Below the pieces are notes generated by a model. The model had not been told where the DNA came from and searched no databases. It saw nothing but the letters and a program-made list of their open reading frames with translations. Shown piece by piece: positions 9,458 to 17,821 of a stretch of 64,000 bases of DNA. The stretch's first letter is position 1. Each line of letters begins with the position of its first letter. The translations under genes and the position numbers were made by a program. This DNA comes from Sulfolobaceae archaeon (lineage in GTDB: Archaea; Thermoproteota; Thermoprotei_A; Sulfolobales; Sulfolobaceae): the NCBI GenBank assembly GCA_026627305.1, contig JAPNVD010000008.1, forward strand, positions 29,809 through 93,808, in the 5' to 3' direction.

Positions 9458-10400
9458 TGTGCTGATCTTTGCGAGCGGTCTTGTTTCATCTTTCATTGTA
9501 GGAGGAAATAACAACGCTACCGCTTTAGGAATACTTATATCAACAAGGGCTATAAAAAGACGGCTAGCTTACCTCTTAAACGCTATAGCTTCTTCCCTTG
9601 GAGTTTTTACAGGATATTTTACGATGTCCTCTAGCGTATATGGACTTTTCCCTGACGATAATAGCTTTTTAGTTAAATTGCTCATATTATCGATGCTTTT
9701 ATCGACTGTTATTTCCTTTTACTATTTAAATAGATCAGGAATTCCATCATCGTTAAGCCAAATGCTTTATCCATCTGCTGTGGTCTTAGCTATTATATCC
9801 CATAGTAGATTCAACTGGAGTAAGTTTATCATTACAGCAATCTCTTGGGCTATATCGCCTACATTAGCAATAGTTGCTTCTTTAGGGCTATATTATCTTT
9901 TGGTTCATTCAATCATTAGCGAAAGAAAGGTAATTAGACAGATGAAAGTGTATAAAAGTTTAATAACTTTTTCAGCCCTTTTCACTTCCTTTGTAACGGG
10001 AGCCAATGCAATAGGTTTAATCGTTTCAGCCGGTCTAATCTCGTTTCCTTCAATAGTTGTAATACCAAGTTATGCCCTTGCTACAGCGCTAGGAATTTAC
10101 TTAACATCAACTAGGGTAAGCATAACTGTTGGTTTTAGGATAACGAGATTGGGGTATATAGCATCGATTTCTGCCCTAACTGGTGGAAATATAATATCTG
10201 AAATATTTACCATTTTAGGAATTCCAATATCCATAACTCAGACAATAACTGGAGGGATAATAGGGTTGAGCTTTAGAAGTATGGGAACTGACGTAAAGGA
10301 ACAGTTAAGTAAAATAGGTAAGGGATGGGTGACGTCCCCAACTTTATCAATCCTAGTCTCATTAGCAATATTTGGGATACTTAGGAGTATAATCTCTTAG
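9444..10400 (+). CDS. PiT-family inorganic phosphate transporter
   Basis: The 318-residue membrane protein contains two diverged copies of the PiT signature (GGNNNATALG near residue 20 and TGANAIGLIVSAG in the second half), with about 8-10 predicted helices. PiT carriers co-transport phosphate with H+ or Na+. The signatures are degenerate relative to GANDVANA, so the ion specificity is uncertain. It is co-transcribed with the RHH regulator and ends four bases inside the convergent PhoU-like gene, a pairing of PiT with DUF47/PhoU proteins common in archaea and bacteria. Confidence 0.8.
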   Translation: MQLVDVLIFASGLVSSFIVGGNNNATALGILISTRAIKRRLAYLLNAIASSLGVFTGYFTMSSSVYGLFPDDNSFLVKLLILSMLLSTVISFYYLNRSGIPSSLSQMLYPSAVVLAIISHSRFNWSKFIITAISWAISPTLAIVASLGLYYLLVHSIISERKVIRQMKVYKSLITFSALFTSFVTGANAIGLIVSAGLISFPSIVVIPSYALATALGIYLTSTRVSITVGFRITRLGYIASISALTGGNIISEIFTILGIPISITQTITGGIIGLSFRSMGTDVKEQLSKIGKGWVTSPTLSILVSLAIFGILRSIIS

Positions 10401-11056
10401 GCTTTTAACGTTGCTAAGAAGATCTCAACACTTATGGTAGCTTCCTCCATTTCATCTAATATATCATCCATAAACAATACAATATCTTTCATCTGAAGCA
10501 AGCTTAACAAATCTACATATTGCTCCATATCGTAGAGTTTTCTCAATATTGAGTCTTTTATTTCGTCGCCAGCCCTTTCTAGCATCTGTATCTCTTTACC
10601 GACTTTTACAGCCTCTTGAAGATCTTTCGGAATAAGAGAAATCATCAGTTTCATCTTCTGTGTAGCTTCTTTTATTAATGACAGGTATTCTAGAATATCG
10701 TTAGAGAGATTATCAATACAATGCCTAGCGGGTGTTCTTGAATTAATTGCAGTAGCTGAATCCTTAGCAGCCTTTATCGCATTATAAATATTATAGGTCA
10801 AATTAACCATGGATTCTTTGAAATCAGGTAAAAAGGCCTCGCTGTACAATATTGACATTATCTCTTCTCTTATCATTGCAGTCCTTTCGTATATGGTTTT
10901 TATCTTGACTAAACCGAATTTCTTTACGTCCTCGTTATTATCCTTTAGACCTTTAAACACTCCGTCTAACTGGTTAACCGTCTCTTCTAGAGAACTGGCT
11001 AGTTTCTCTAACCTTACAAAGATATCGTTCTCTTTGTTTATCTTTATCTTTAACAA
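10397..11056 (-). CDS. PhoU-like/DUF47 phosphate transport regulator
   Basis: The 219-residue, all-helical protein has the two-helical-bundle layout of the PhoU/DUF47 family, with acidic helix ends such as MLERAGDEIKDSILRKLYD and MKDIVLFMDDILDEMEEA that bind metal in characterised PhoU proteins. DUF47 proteins regulate PiT-type phosphate carriers. Here it faces the PiT gene tail to tail with a four-base overlap, so it would be transcribed from its own promoter. The start ATG gives a normal family length. Confidence 0.78.
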   Translation of the reverse strand: MLKIKINKENDIFVRLEKLASSLEETVNQLDGVFKGLKDNNEDVKKFGLVKIKTIYERTAMIREEIMSILYSEAFLPDFKESMVNLTYNIYNAIKAAKDSATAINSRTPARHCIDNLSNDILEYLSLIKEATQKMKLMISLIPKDLQEAVKVGKEIQMLERAGDEIKDSILRKLYDMEQYVDLLSLLQMKDIVLFMDDILDEMEEATISVEIFLATLKA

Positions 11057-11109
11057 TGGTATTCACTATAATAAGTTATCTTCTTTAGGATCTATTTTAA
11101 ATTTTTAGC

Positions 11110-12249
11110 CTAAGGATTTTTAATTAACTTCTCAAGTTTTCTTAGGGAGAACTCCTTATCTTTAGAATCTAACTTAGCCCTTGTAACATAATCCTCTAAC
11201 GTAGTAATTACCTCTTCAGCTACTTTAAAGTTTACAGGAAAAGGTATGCCATCTTTGCCGCCAACTGCAAAAGCGTATTTGAAGGGATCATAAGGATGAG
11301 TAACTGGGTCTTCATAGGATGGGGGTTCATTGTATATTAGGTCAGAAATCAATAGTAAAGCTCTAGTTGTAGAAGGTCCAAGACCATAATATAACGCTTC
11401 TTCAAGGTTCTGCGGATCTTTCTCTCTCAATTCTCTTAAGACATTCATCACCCTTCTTACATCTACTGGTTTATAATATATGACCTTCGCTTCTTTAGAA
11501 AGAGCTATAGTAAACGTTTTACCAAAGAACATATCGAGGGTCAGTTGATTGTTTAACAGCGCAGTAGCTTGCTGATATTGACCAATTATCTTTTTAGGCT
11601 CTTCTTTCAATAAATCTAAAAGTAGCCTCCTAACTTCTTCCTTATCCCTTTTAATCACATTTAAGGCAACCCTTTGCTTAGTACCAGCAATGGCTGAATG
11701 TGGTTCAACTGTTAGATTATTAGTTTCCTTCCAATGATACCTTCTAGCGAACTTGGTTTCCAGATTCATGCCCTGCTGAACTACAACCCATTTACCGTTA
11801 GATGTGACAAACATGGCATGGTGATAAAGTTGATGTCCGTCTTGGACTAATGTAGTGTCGACCTTTGCTATTACCTTGCTAATTCTAGCCAATTTTTCAG
11901 GATCAATATCATAAATTCTGCTCAGCTCCATAAGCTCCTGGGGAACTTTTAAGGCATTTTCGCCTTTTCCACCTAAAACTGCAAAACCATGCTCCTCGGG
12001 GTTTACCACTTCCTTCAATATACCTGTGACTACTGTAGTTGAACCTGAGGAATCCCAATCCATACCTATCGAATTGTTAAAAGCCTGAAACCAGAGAGGG
12101 TTTGAAAACCTTTCAATTACCTTTTCAGGTCCAAGCTCTACAACCATAACATCAATTATGGCCTTAGTTAATCTCTTCATCAACGGTGCCAACCAAGGCG
12201 GGACATGTCCAGTATGTAGAGGTAAATCTGCAATACCTTCTATTTCCAT
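11110..12249 (-). CDS. DUF763 protein
   Basis: The 379-residue protein opens GIADLPLHTGHVPPWLAPLM and carries the QDGHQLYHHAMF and QGMNLETKFARRYHW segments that mark the DUF763 family, found in archaea and some bacteria. Conserved His, Asp and Arg residues suggest nucleic-acid binding or hydrolysis, but no activity is established that I can cite. There is no signal peptide or membrane helix. It is divergent from the metallophosphoesterase gene with a 42-base gap. Confidence 0.75.
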   Translation of the reverse strand: MEIEGIADLPLHTGHVPPWLAPLMKRLTKAIIDVMVVELGPEKVIERFSNPLWFQAFNNSIGMDWDSSGSTTVVTGILKEVVNPEEHGFAVLGGKGENALKVPQELMELSRIYDIDPEKLARISKVIAKVDTTLVQDGHQLYHHAMFVTSNGKWVVVQQGMNLETKFARRYHWKETNNLTVEPHSAIAGTKQRVALNVIKRDKEEVRRLLLDLLKEEPKKIIGQYQQATALLNNQLTLDMFFGKTFTIALSKEAKVIYYKPVDVRRVMNVLRELREKDPQNLEEALYYGLGPSTTRALLLISDLIYNEPPSYEDPVTHPYDPFKYAFAVGGKDGIPFPVNFKVAEEVITTLEDYVTRAKLDSKDKEFSLRKLEKLIKNP

Positions 12250-12291
12250 TTATAACAAGAAATTTCTATACCCTATTAATTAAAAATATTT

Positions 12292-12951
12292 GTGTTAATA
12301 GCCGCAATCTCTGACATACACTCTCCCAGATATCTCAACGAGTTTTTCATCGCTTTGAAGAGCCTACCACAGACCATAAGCTTGGTATTACTAGCAGGCG
12401 ATCTCACAGATGAGGGAAAAGTTCTACATTTCGATCCAATTTATAATGCCTTAAAGAACTTTAAGGTCATTGCGACTTTCGGCAACGAGGATTATTACGA
12501 AATTAGAGAGCAATATAAGAAGAAATATCCTGATATTATATGGCTGGATGATAGCAAAGTAACAATAGATGTTGATAATAAGAAACTAATGATAGTAGGT
12601 AGCGATGGAGTTCTTGAAATGCCAACTAAATGGCAGGCACTACACGGCTATGATAAGACATTCTATGAGAACAAAAAGAAGAAAATTGAGGAGATGTTAT
12701 GTAGTGAGAATGGTGTAATAAAGATCCTTTTGACCCACTACGCACCAACATATGATACCTTGTATGGTGAAAGAGAAAGGGCATATCCACAATTAGGTTA
12801 TAGGTTACTTAATGAGCTAAAATGCTTACCAAATATAGCAATTCATGGACATGCCCATTATTCCAAGAAGACATATAGTGTTGTAAAAGGTGTAAGAGTA
12901 TATAATGTAGCATTGCCTGCAAATAAAAAATTCACCATAATTGAATTGTAG
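12292..12951 (+). CDS. Calcineurin-like metallophosphoesterase
   Basis: The 219-residue protein shows the metallophosphoesterase motifs in order: ISDIHS, LLAGDLTDEG, TFGNEDYYE, LTHYAP and HGHAH. These coordinate a dinuclear metal centre for phosphoester hydrolysis. The usual GNHE/D motif reads GNED, with the His replaced, a variant seen in several crenarchaeal members. The start is GTG at 12292, giving the compact N-terminus expected just before the first motif. The gene abuts the convergent peroxiredoxin gene. The substrate (nucleotide or phosphoprotein) is not predictable. Confidence 0.8.
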   Translation: MLIAAISDIHSPRYLNEFFIALKSLPQTISLVLLAGDLTDEGKVLHFDPIYNALKNFKVIATFGNEDYYEIREQYKKKYPDIIWLDDSKVTIDVDNKKLMIVGSDGVLEMPTKWQALHGYDKTFYENKKKKIEEMLCSENGVIKILLTHYAPTYDTLYGERERAYPQLGYRLLNELKCLPNIAIHGHAHYSKKTYSVVKGVRVYNVALPANKKFTIIEL

Positions 12952-13599
12952 TTATACTCTTTGATTTGGAGGTAACTCCTCATACTTCTTAAATACGATA
13001 TACCAAGATTTTGCAGTAGGTAACTTCATCCTTAATTCTGCTTCATCTACAGTCATAGCTGTTGGTACAATTACATCTTGACCTGGCTGCCAGTTAGCTG
13101 GTAAAGCTACCTTTGCCTTATAGTTGACTATCGCAGCTTTTACAACTCTAACAATTTCATCAATATTTCTTCCGAACTCTGTTGGATATAATGCAATGAA
13201 CCTTATTATTCCATCCGGTGACGCTAATATTACAGCCCTAATAGTAACCCCTTGATTCTCATCATAGATATCTAATAATCTAGCTACCTTTTTATCAGGA
13301 TCAGCTATCACAGGGAAGGGAACTTTTATACCATATCTATTCTCGATATCTAGTACCCACTGAATATGGGAATAGACACTATCTACGCTTAACCCTACAA
13401 GTTCTACTCCTAGTTTCTGAAACTCTTCGTACTTCTGTGAAAAAGCAACGAACTCCGTTGTACAGACGGGTGTGAAGTCCGCAGGATGACTAAAGAGTAA
13501 TAACCACTTCCCCTTTCCAAAAATATCCTTGTAGAAATCTATTGGACCTTTAGTAGTTAGCACTTGTATATCAGGAAACTTCTGGTAAAGTTTGACCAA
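12952..13599 (-). CDS. Peroxiredoxin, Prx6-type, single Cys
   Basis: The 215-residue protein has the peroxidatic motif FTPVCTTEF with Cys46 and the long C-terminal arm of archaeal Prx6-type enzymes, which reduce hydrogen peroxide and organic hydroperoxides. Cys46 is the only cysteine in the protein; the C-terminal pair present in the Aeropyrum pernix enzyme is missing, so the resolving thiol must come from a partner or small molecule (1-Cys mechanism). The gene is monocistronic by appearance, with its stop directly against the phosphoesterase stop. Confidence 0.88.
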   Translation of the reverse strand: MVKLYQKFPDIQVLTTKGPIDFYKDIFGKGKWLLLFSHPADFTPVCTTEFVAFSQKYEEFQKLGVELVGLSVDSVYSHIQWVLDIENRYGIKVPFPVIADPDKKVARLLDIYDENQGVTIRAVILASPDGIIRFIALYPTEFGRNIDEIVRVVKAAIVNYKAKVALPANWQPGQDVIVPTAMTVDEAELRMKLPTAKSWYIVFKKYEELPPNQRV

Positions 13600-13636
13600 A
13601 ATTAAATCACCTATGAGATAATAATATTTTCACTTT

Positions 13637-14611
13637 TTAAGTTTTTCCAACTTCTACCTGTTTAAACTTAACTTCTTGAATTATAGGAATAACTTTGTTA
13701 GAAACCCAATTTAAAGAGGGTCCTATAATTCCAATCTTCCTAAAAATTCTGTAAATTAAGGGTATCCTTAACGATGCACCTGCAGCTAACGGATGACCTC
13801 CGCCACCTAATTTCAATGCAAACTGCCTAACGTCGTATCTATCACTTCTAAATGATATAGATTTGCCGTTAGCGGATACAAAGACATTAGCCCCTGTCCT
13901 TGCCATTATATATTGAGCTGCATAACTTATATCAGGAGGTCCCTTCCACCTTATCGCTACTGCAACTTTAATCCCATCGACCTCATAGACTTTAACATAT
14001 TTCATAAGCTTAGAATAACCTTTTAGCTCCTTATCTATCACATCTTCCAAAATGTTTTCAAATTCCTCATCCCAAATCACACCATTAAAGAACTTCTTGA
14101 TTAGATATTCCTTCCAAGAGTAGTCTCTATTATTTTCAACGATTCTCCTCAGTTTCTCTCCCATTGGGTCGTTATGTAACCAGATATCAACAGAGCAGTC
14201 TGCAGAGACTAGCTTTTTTGATACTTCATCATCGCTTTTGCCAACATTCTTAAAGACCACACCAGCAGCACACGTCGAAGTGTCAACTACTAGCTTAACT
14301 CCTGCATTACTTATGGCAGTTTTCCATTCATCTTTCCAGACATGATGATCGTACCACTCGATTTCTACATTAAACCTCTTTATTTTCTTTAGACCACTAA
14401 TAGCCTCTTGCAATCCATTTTGATTCATTCCTAGATCAGCTATTACTACCTTCTTTATTCCATCTTCTATTATTAGAGTGTTTAATAGCTGAGGTAACTG
14501 TGTTGGTTCAGTAAAGAAGACCTTTCTAGGCAGATAACCTATAGATCTCGCGTAAACGCTTGCAGATGCAGTACCATCAAAATCGTTATGAACAATTGCG
14601 TAATAATCCAT
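13637..14611 (-). CDS. DHH/DHHA1-family phosphoesterase
   Basis: The 324-residue protein carries HNDFDGTAS at the N-terminus, then ADLGMN, the WYDHHVW motif that names the family, and the C-terminal DHHA1 motif GGGGHPLAAGAS. These residues bind two Mn ions for hydrolysis of phosphodiesters in oligonucleotides or small nucleotides (RecJ, NrnA, Pde relatives). It lacks the extra domains of RecJ. It is the last gene in a closely spaced minus-strand run with nicotinamidase, endonuclease V and tyrosine phosphatase. Whether it degrades oligoribonucleotides or pAp cannot be decided here. Confidence 0.8.
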   Translation of the reverse strand: MDYYAIVHNDFDGTASASVYARSIGYLPRKVFFTEPTQLPQLLNTLIIEDGIKKVVIADLGMNQNGLQEAISGLKKIKRFNVEIEWYDHHVWKDEWKTAISNAGVKLVVDTSTCAAGVVFKNVGKSDDEVSKKLVSADCSVDIWLHNDPMGEKLRRIVENNRDYSWKEYLIKKFFNGVIWDEEFENILEDVIDKELKGYSKLMKYVKVYEVDGIKVAVAIRWKGPPDISYAAQYIMARTGANVFVSANGKSISFRSDRYDVRQFALKLGGGGHPLAAGASLRIPLIYRIFRKIGIIGPSLNWVSNKVIPIIQEVKFKQVEVGKT

Positions 14612-14636
14612 CCTAACTTTTAAACAATTGTTTTTA

Positions 14637-15242
14637 TTACTTAATAAGTTTTACGCCTTCACTACTAACGTTCTTTCCTGCATACAAGAACTGGTTCTGC
14701 CTTAGAGCTAAGTAGTAATCGAATTCCGTTAATGCTGAAATGCCGTCTGTAACTAGGTAAGTGTTATACCATCTTAAGGCTGCACTTCCTGCTGTGTGCA
14801 AAACACATATATTAGCCACTGTACCGGTGATGACCAGATTCTTAACCCCTTTAACTCTTAGCAAGTAATCTAAAGGTGTCTCAAAGAAAGCATCATACCT
14901 GTTTTTCTTTATTACGAAATAATAGTCTTTTTCGGGCTTTAGTTCGTCGATTATCTCAGCTCCCCAGGTATAGGCTAAAGCGTGCTCTCCCCATATCTTG
15001 AACTCAGGATCGTCTTTCATATGCCAGTCCTGAGTATAAACAATTAATGCACCTGCATCTTTGAACTTCTCTATTAAGCTCTTTATAGCTGGGATAGTCT
15101 TCTCTGCAGTAGGTACATATAACTTGCCTTCTTTTCTCACGAAATCGTTTTGCATATCAACTATCAATAGAGCAGTATCCTTAGGATTTAACAAGACCTC
15201 CTTTTCTATCTTTATTTCAGGAACTTCCACAATTTTTTGCAT
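14637..15242 (-). CDS. Nicotinamidase / isochorismatase-family hydrolase
   Basis: The 201-residue protein has the catalytic triad of nicotinamidases: Asp29 in LLIVDMQNDF, a Lys at 112-113 in VIKKNRYDAFF and Cys146 in GTVANICVLH, plus the metal site QDWHMKDDPEF at about 71-81. It converts nicotinamide to nicotinate in NAD salvage. A GTxxxxCV-type motif and full length support an active enzyme. It sits between the DHH phosphoesterase and endonuclease V genes with gaps of about 25 bases, so co-transcription is likely. Confidence 0.85.
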   Translation of the reverse strand: MQKIVEVPEIKIEKEVLLNPKDTALLIVDMQNDFVRKEGKLYVPTAEKTIPAIKSLIEKFKDAGALIVYTQDWHMKDDPEFKIWGEHALAYTWGAEIIDELKPEKDYYFVIKKNRYDAFFETPLDYLLRVKGVKNLVITGTVANICVLHTAGSAALRWYNTYLVTDGISALTEFDYYLALRQNQFLYAGKNVSSEGVKLIK

Positions 15243-15267
15243 AATTATACATATAATTAGCGAACTT

Positions 15268-15873
15268 TTATTCGTTTCTCTTTGATTCCTTAGAAATTTT
15301 ATCAGCTTTCTTTAACTCTATAGGATATCCCTTCGAAGCTAAATAAATAACATCTTGTAAGTCAACTAAGTTACCTATACTATAATAATACTTTCCAGAC
15401 TTTACCCCTACCTTCTCCCCATTTACAATGATGTATGAAACGCCGTTCTCGTTAACTATATCTCCTGTTAGCCTCGACTTAGCAACACCAATACTCGGTT
15501 TCTCCAACAGAACACCTATTACCGTTGCAATACCACTTTTTCTGGGATGTGCGAGTCCTTGACCATCAACTAGGATTAGTTCGCACTCGTCTAAATAAGG
15601 CTTTAACGCCTCTATCATCAGAGGGGCTTCCCTCATAAATAAATATCCTGGAATATAGGGAAAGAAGACCTTACCCTTTGCGACGTTATACTTAAAAGTG
15701 TTCGTGGACAAATCGTGAAATAGCGCCACTGCATACCCAATATCTTTATTATAAGCTACATCCAGTGCACATATTTTGCCCACCTTTTCTAGACCTAAAT
15801 GGCTTATCTTAACGTTCTTTGCTATAATCTTTTGAAAGAGGTTGAGAAAGCCTAGAATGTGAGATTCTGCCAT
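15268..15873 (-). CDS. nfi: Endonuclease V
   Basis: The 201-residue protein shows the endonuclease V pattern: KICALDVAYNKDIGYAVALF with the catalytic Asp, then LVDGQGLAHPRKSGIATVIGV and KSRLTG. The enzyme nicks DNA (and in some lineages RNA) one nucleotide 3' of deaminated adenine (inosine), a relevant lesion at high temperature. Its start lies 22 bases inside the 3' end of the tyrosine phosphatase gene, indicating translational coupling. The same order (phosphatase, endonuclease V) is known to me from S. solfataricus. Confidence 0.9.
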   Translation of the reverse strand: MAESHILGFLNLFQKIIAKNVKISHLGLEKVGKICALDVAYNKDIGYAVALFHDLSTNTFKYNVAKGKVFFPYIPGYLFMREAPLMIEALKPYLDECELILVDGQGLAHPRKSGIATVIGVLLEKPSIGVAKSRLTGDIVNENGVSYIIVNGEKVGVKSGKYYYSIGNLVDLQDVIYLASKGYPIELKKADKISKESKRNE

Positions 15874-16328
15874 TTTTCCTTTACCTTCTCTAAATTAAGT
15901 AAAAAGGTGTACTGCTCTAAGGTCTGTACAGCATCTGGTTGATATCTTCTTACCTCATATATCGCTTCATCTGCATCATAACCTTCTGTTATCATTAGAT
16001 ATCCAGCAATTACTGTACCCGTACGTCCTATGCCAGCAACACAATGCACCAGATTTCCCTTTCCCCTCTCAAGCCAATCCATAATTTCCTTAAATTGTAA
16101 AAGGTTAGGTGCTTCACCGTCAGGTATTGGTTCATGTAAGTACTCAAAACCCATATCTTTTAAGATCGAGAAGTAGTACTCAGAATCTCCCCAGTCCTCA
16201 GCTATTTCCCAATCCTCGGCTAAAACTAAAACCCTCTTAACCCCTTCCTTTTTCCACATTTCAAGCTCATATTCTGTGGAAGGTAAATGAGATCCGCCAA
16301 TTATACCTCTTCTAACCCAATACATCAT
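15852..16328 (-). CDS. Protein tyrosine / dual-specificity phosphatase
   Basis: The 158-residue protein has the P-loop HCVAGIGRTGT with nucleophile Cys96 and Arg102, and the general acid Asp70 in PIPDGEAPN. Length and numbering agree with the structurally characterised S. solfataricus phosphatase SsoPTP (Sso2453), which dephosphorylates phosphotyrosine proteins. Two adjacent ATGs (16328 and 16325) follow a GAGGTG site; the second is better spaced. The gene is divergent from the RadA-paralog gene, as in S. solfataricus. Confidence 0.92.
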   Translation of the reverse strand: MMYWVRRGIIGGSHLPSTEYELEMWKKEGVKRVLVLAEDWEIAEDWGDSEYYFSILKDMGFEYLHEPIPDGEAPNLLQFKEIMDWLERGKGNLVHCVAGIGRTGTVIAGYLMITEGYDADEAIYEVRRYQPDAVQTLEQYTFLLNLEKVKEKWQNLTF

Positions 16329-16363
16329 TACACCTCAGGAGATCCGCTGTTCTTCATCTCTGA

Positions 16364-16373
16364 GTTTATAAAC
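16364..16373. promoter_or_regulatory. Palindromic TATA element between phosphatase and RadA-paralog genes
   Basis: GTTTATAAAC is a perfect palindrome centred 28 bases upstream of ATG 16396 and about 40 bases upstream of the divergent ATG 16328. A symmetrical TATA box could recruit TBP/TFB in either direction; the spacing gives a leaderless mRNA to the right and a leader of roughly 14 bases holding GAGGTG to the left. Confidence 0.45.
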
Positions 16374-16395
16374 TACGATTCAGAAATTTAAAATT

Positions 16396-17178
16396 ATGAT
16401 AAGGCTTTCAACAGGTATACCAGAGTTTGATAAGCTGATCGAGGGTGGAATACCTCAGGGATTCTTTGTAGCCATAACAGGAGAGCCAGGAACAGGAAAA
16501 ACTATATTCTCTTTACACTTCATAGCTGAGGGATTAAAAGAAGGAGACCTTTGCATTTACGTAACTACAGAGGAGAGCAGGGATTCAATAATAAGGCAAG
16601 CTAAACAGTTCGGTTGGGACTTTGAAGAATACATAGAGAAGAAACTAATAATAATAGATGCTCTTATGAAGGAGAAGAACGATGAATGGTCTTTGACCGA
16701 GTTAACGCCTGAAGAGCTAATCAATAAAATAGTTGAGGCAAAACAGAAGTTAGGTTATGGAAGAGCTAGATTGGTTATAGATTCAGTAAGTGCACTGTTC
16801 TTGGATAAACCAGCTATGGCTAGAAAGATAAGTTACCAACTAAAAAGGGTACTTAATAAATGGAACTTCACCATTTATGCTACTTCACAATACGCCATAA
16901 CTACCTCTCAAGCCTTCGGGTTTGGTGTTGAACATGTGGCTGATGGTATAATAAGGTTCATGAGGAGGATTAGGGATGGGGAACTAAAGAGGTATATCAT
17001 AATAGAGAAGATGAGACAAACAGACCACGATAAGCATGTATGGGAAATAGATATACAAAAAGGTAAAGGACTCGTATTGAAAGGCAAATTAGAGAAGAGG
17101 AAAGAAGATTATGCCCTACCTGAAAAAGTTATTAAAATGATACTTGAGGCTGAAAAGAAAAAGAACGAAGAGATCTAG
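16396..17178 (+). CDS. RadA paralog / KaiC-like RecA-fold ATPase (Sso2452-like)
   Basis: The 260-residue protein is a single RecA-type ATPase domain with Walker A GEPGTGKT (29-36) and Walker B RLVIDSVSAL, followed by a basic C-terminal tail. The pattern and its position next to the tyrosine phosphatase match S. solfataricus Sso2452 (aRadC), a RadA paralog that binds ssDNA and can inhibit RadA strand exchange. It lacks the N-terminal HhH domain of RadA. It is probably a recombination mediator or antirecombinase. A TATA box 28 bases upstream of ATG supports a leaderless start. Confidence 0.85.
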   Translation: MIRLSTGIPEFDKLIEGGIPQGFFVAITGEPGTGKTIFSLHFIAEGLKEGDLCIYVTTEESRDSIIRQAKQFGWDFEEYIEKKLIIIDALMKEKNDEWSLTELTPEELINKIVEAKQKLGYGRARLVIDSVSALFLDKPAMARKISYQLKRVLNKWNFTIYATSQYAITTSQAFGFGVEHVADGIIRFMRRIRDGELKRYIIIEKMRQTDHDKHVWEIDIQKGKGLVLKGKLEKRKEDYALPEKVIKMILEAEKKKNEEI

Positions 17179-17208
17179 GCAGGCTTGAAATGAAGAGCGA
17201 GAGCAATA

Positions 17209-17234
17209 ACTGATATATCAGTATTGATATATGA
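17209..17234. promoter_or_regulatory. Candidate PadR operator: palindrome plus imperfect copy
   Basis: ACTGATATATCAGT (17209-17222) is a perfect 14-base palindrome. It is followed by TTGATATATGA (17224-17234), an imperfect second copy of the TGATATATCA core. Both lie directly upstream of a TATA-like box (CTATATAAG, about 17249-17257) and the PadR gene, the usual place for an autoregulatory operator. Confidence 0.5.
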
Positions 17235-17287
17235 GTAGATATCGAAAACTATATAAGCATAGATACTAATATAGATCTAGACTGGGG

Positions 17288-17821
17288 GTGTACGAATTGA
17301 CAGCTAAAACAAGGAAAATGGAAGAGATCGAAAGCGCGCCCAGGGGATTGCTGTTCCATTATGTACTTTATAGGCTTAGCAAAGGACCAGTATATGGCTA
17401 TCAATTATTGAAGGAAATAAGGGATAAGACTGAAGGTGCATGGAATCCAGGACCTGGAGCAATATATCCCCTACTTGAAAAAATGGAAAAGACTGGTTAT
17501 ATTGTTAAGAATCAAGATGGGCTATACGAGATCACAGAAGAAGGTAAAGAAAAACTAGAGGAAATAAAGACGGAATGGAAAAACCATTGGGAAAAGGCTC
17601 AAAGTATTAGAAACTTGCTCATAGAAATGCTGAGCATCACAGATATTGAAGGTTTTGTTAAAGCTATAAAGAACGACGCTGAAATCATTAGGGCACTACT
17701 AAGCAAATCTGAGAAAATAGACGAGGATACTGTTTTCACGCTAAAGGAGTATAAGTTGATCTTAGAGAGAGAATTAAAATGGGTAGAGAGCAAGCTAAAG
17801 GAGGTGGGAAGTAATGAGTGA
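17288..17821 (+). CDS. PadR-family transcriptional regulator
   Basis: The 177-residue protein has the PadR winged-helix signature (GLLFHYVLYRLSKGPVYGYQLLKEI, then NPGPGAIYPLLEKMEKTGYI) followed by a helical dimerisation segment. PadR proteins repress efflux operons and respond to toxic ligands. Start: GTG 17288; TTG 17297 is an alternative with GGGGTG six bases upstream. The gene overlaps the following ABC ATPase gene by eight bases, so it heads an operon of regulator, ATPase and permease. A palindrome upstream is a candidate operator. Confidence 0.85.
   Translation: MYELTAKTRKMEEIESAPRGLLFHYVLYRLSKGPVYGYQLLKEIRDKTEGAWNPGPGAIYPLLEKMEKTGYIVKNQDGLYEITEEGKEKLEEIKTEWKNHWEKAQSIRNLLIEMLSITDIEGFVKAIKNDAEIIRALLSKSEKIDEDTVFTLKEYKLILERELKWVESKLKEVGSNE

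Noticed and set aside
16329..16360. Minus-strand ATGAAGA, exactly 12 bases, CTGA: half of a C/D box sRNA
   Set aside because: The matching box C and D' on the other side are missing (only CTCA in place of D', no box C 12 bases beyond). A single half-match is expected by chance in 64 kb, and the site overlaps the leader of the phosphatase gene.
17189..17215. ATGAAGA followed by CTGA upstream of padR, resembling C'/D boxes
   Set aside because: The spacer is 13 bases, no second half is present, and the CTGA is part of the palindrome that better fits an operator.
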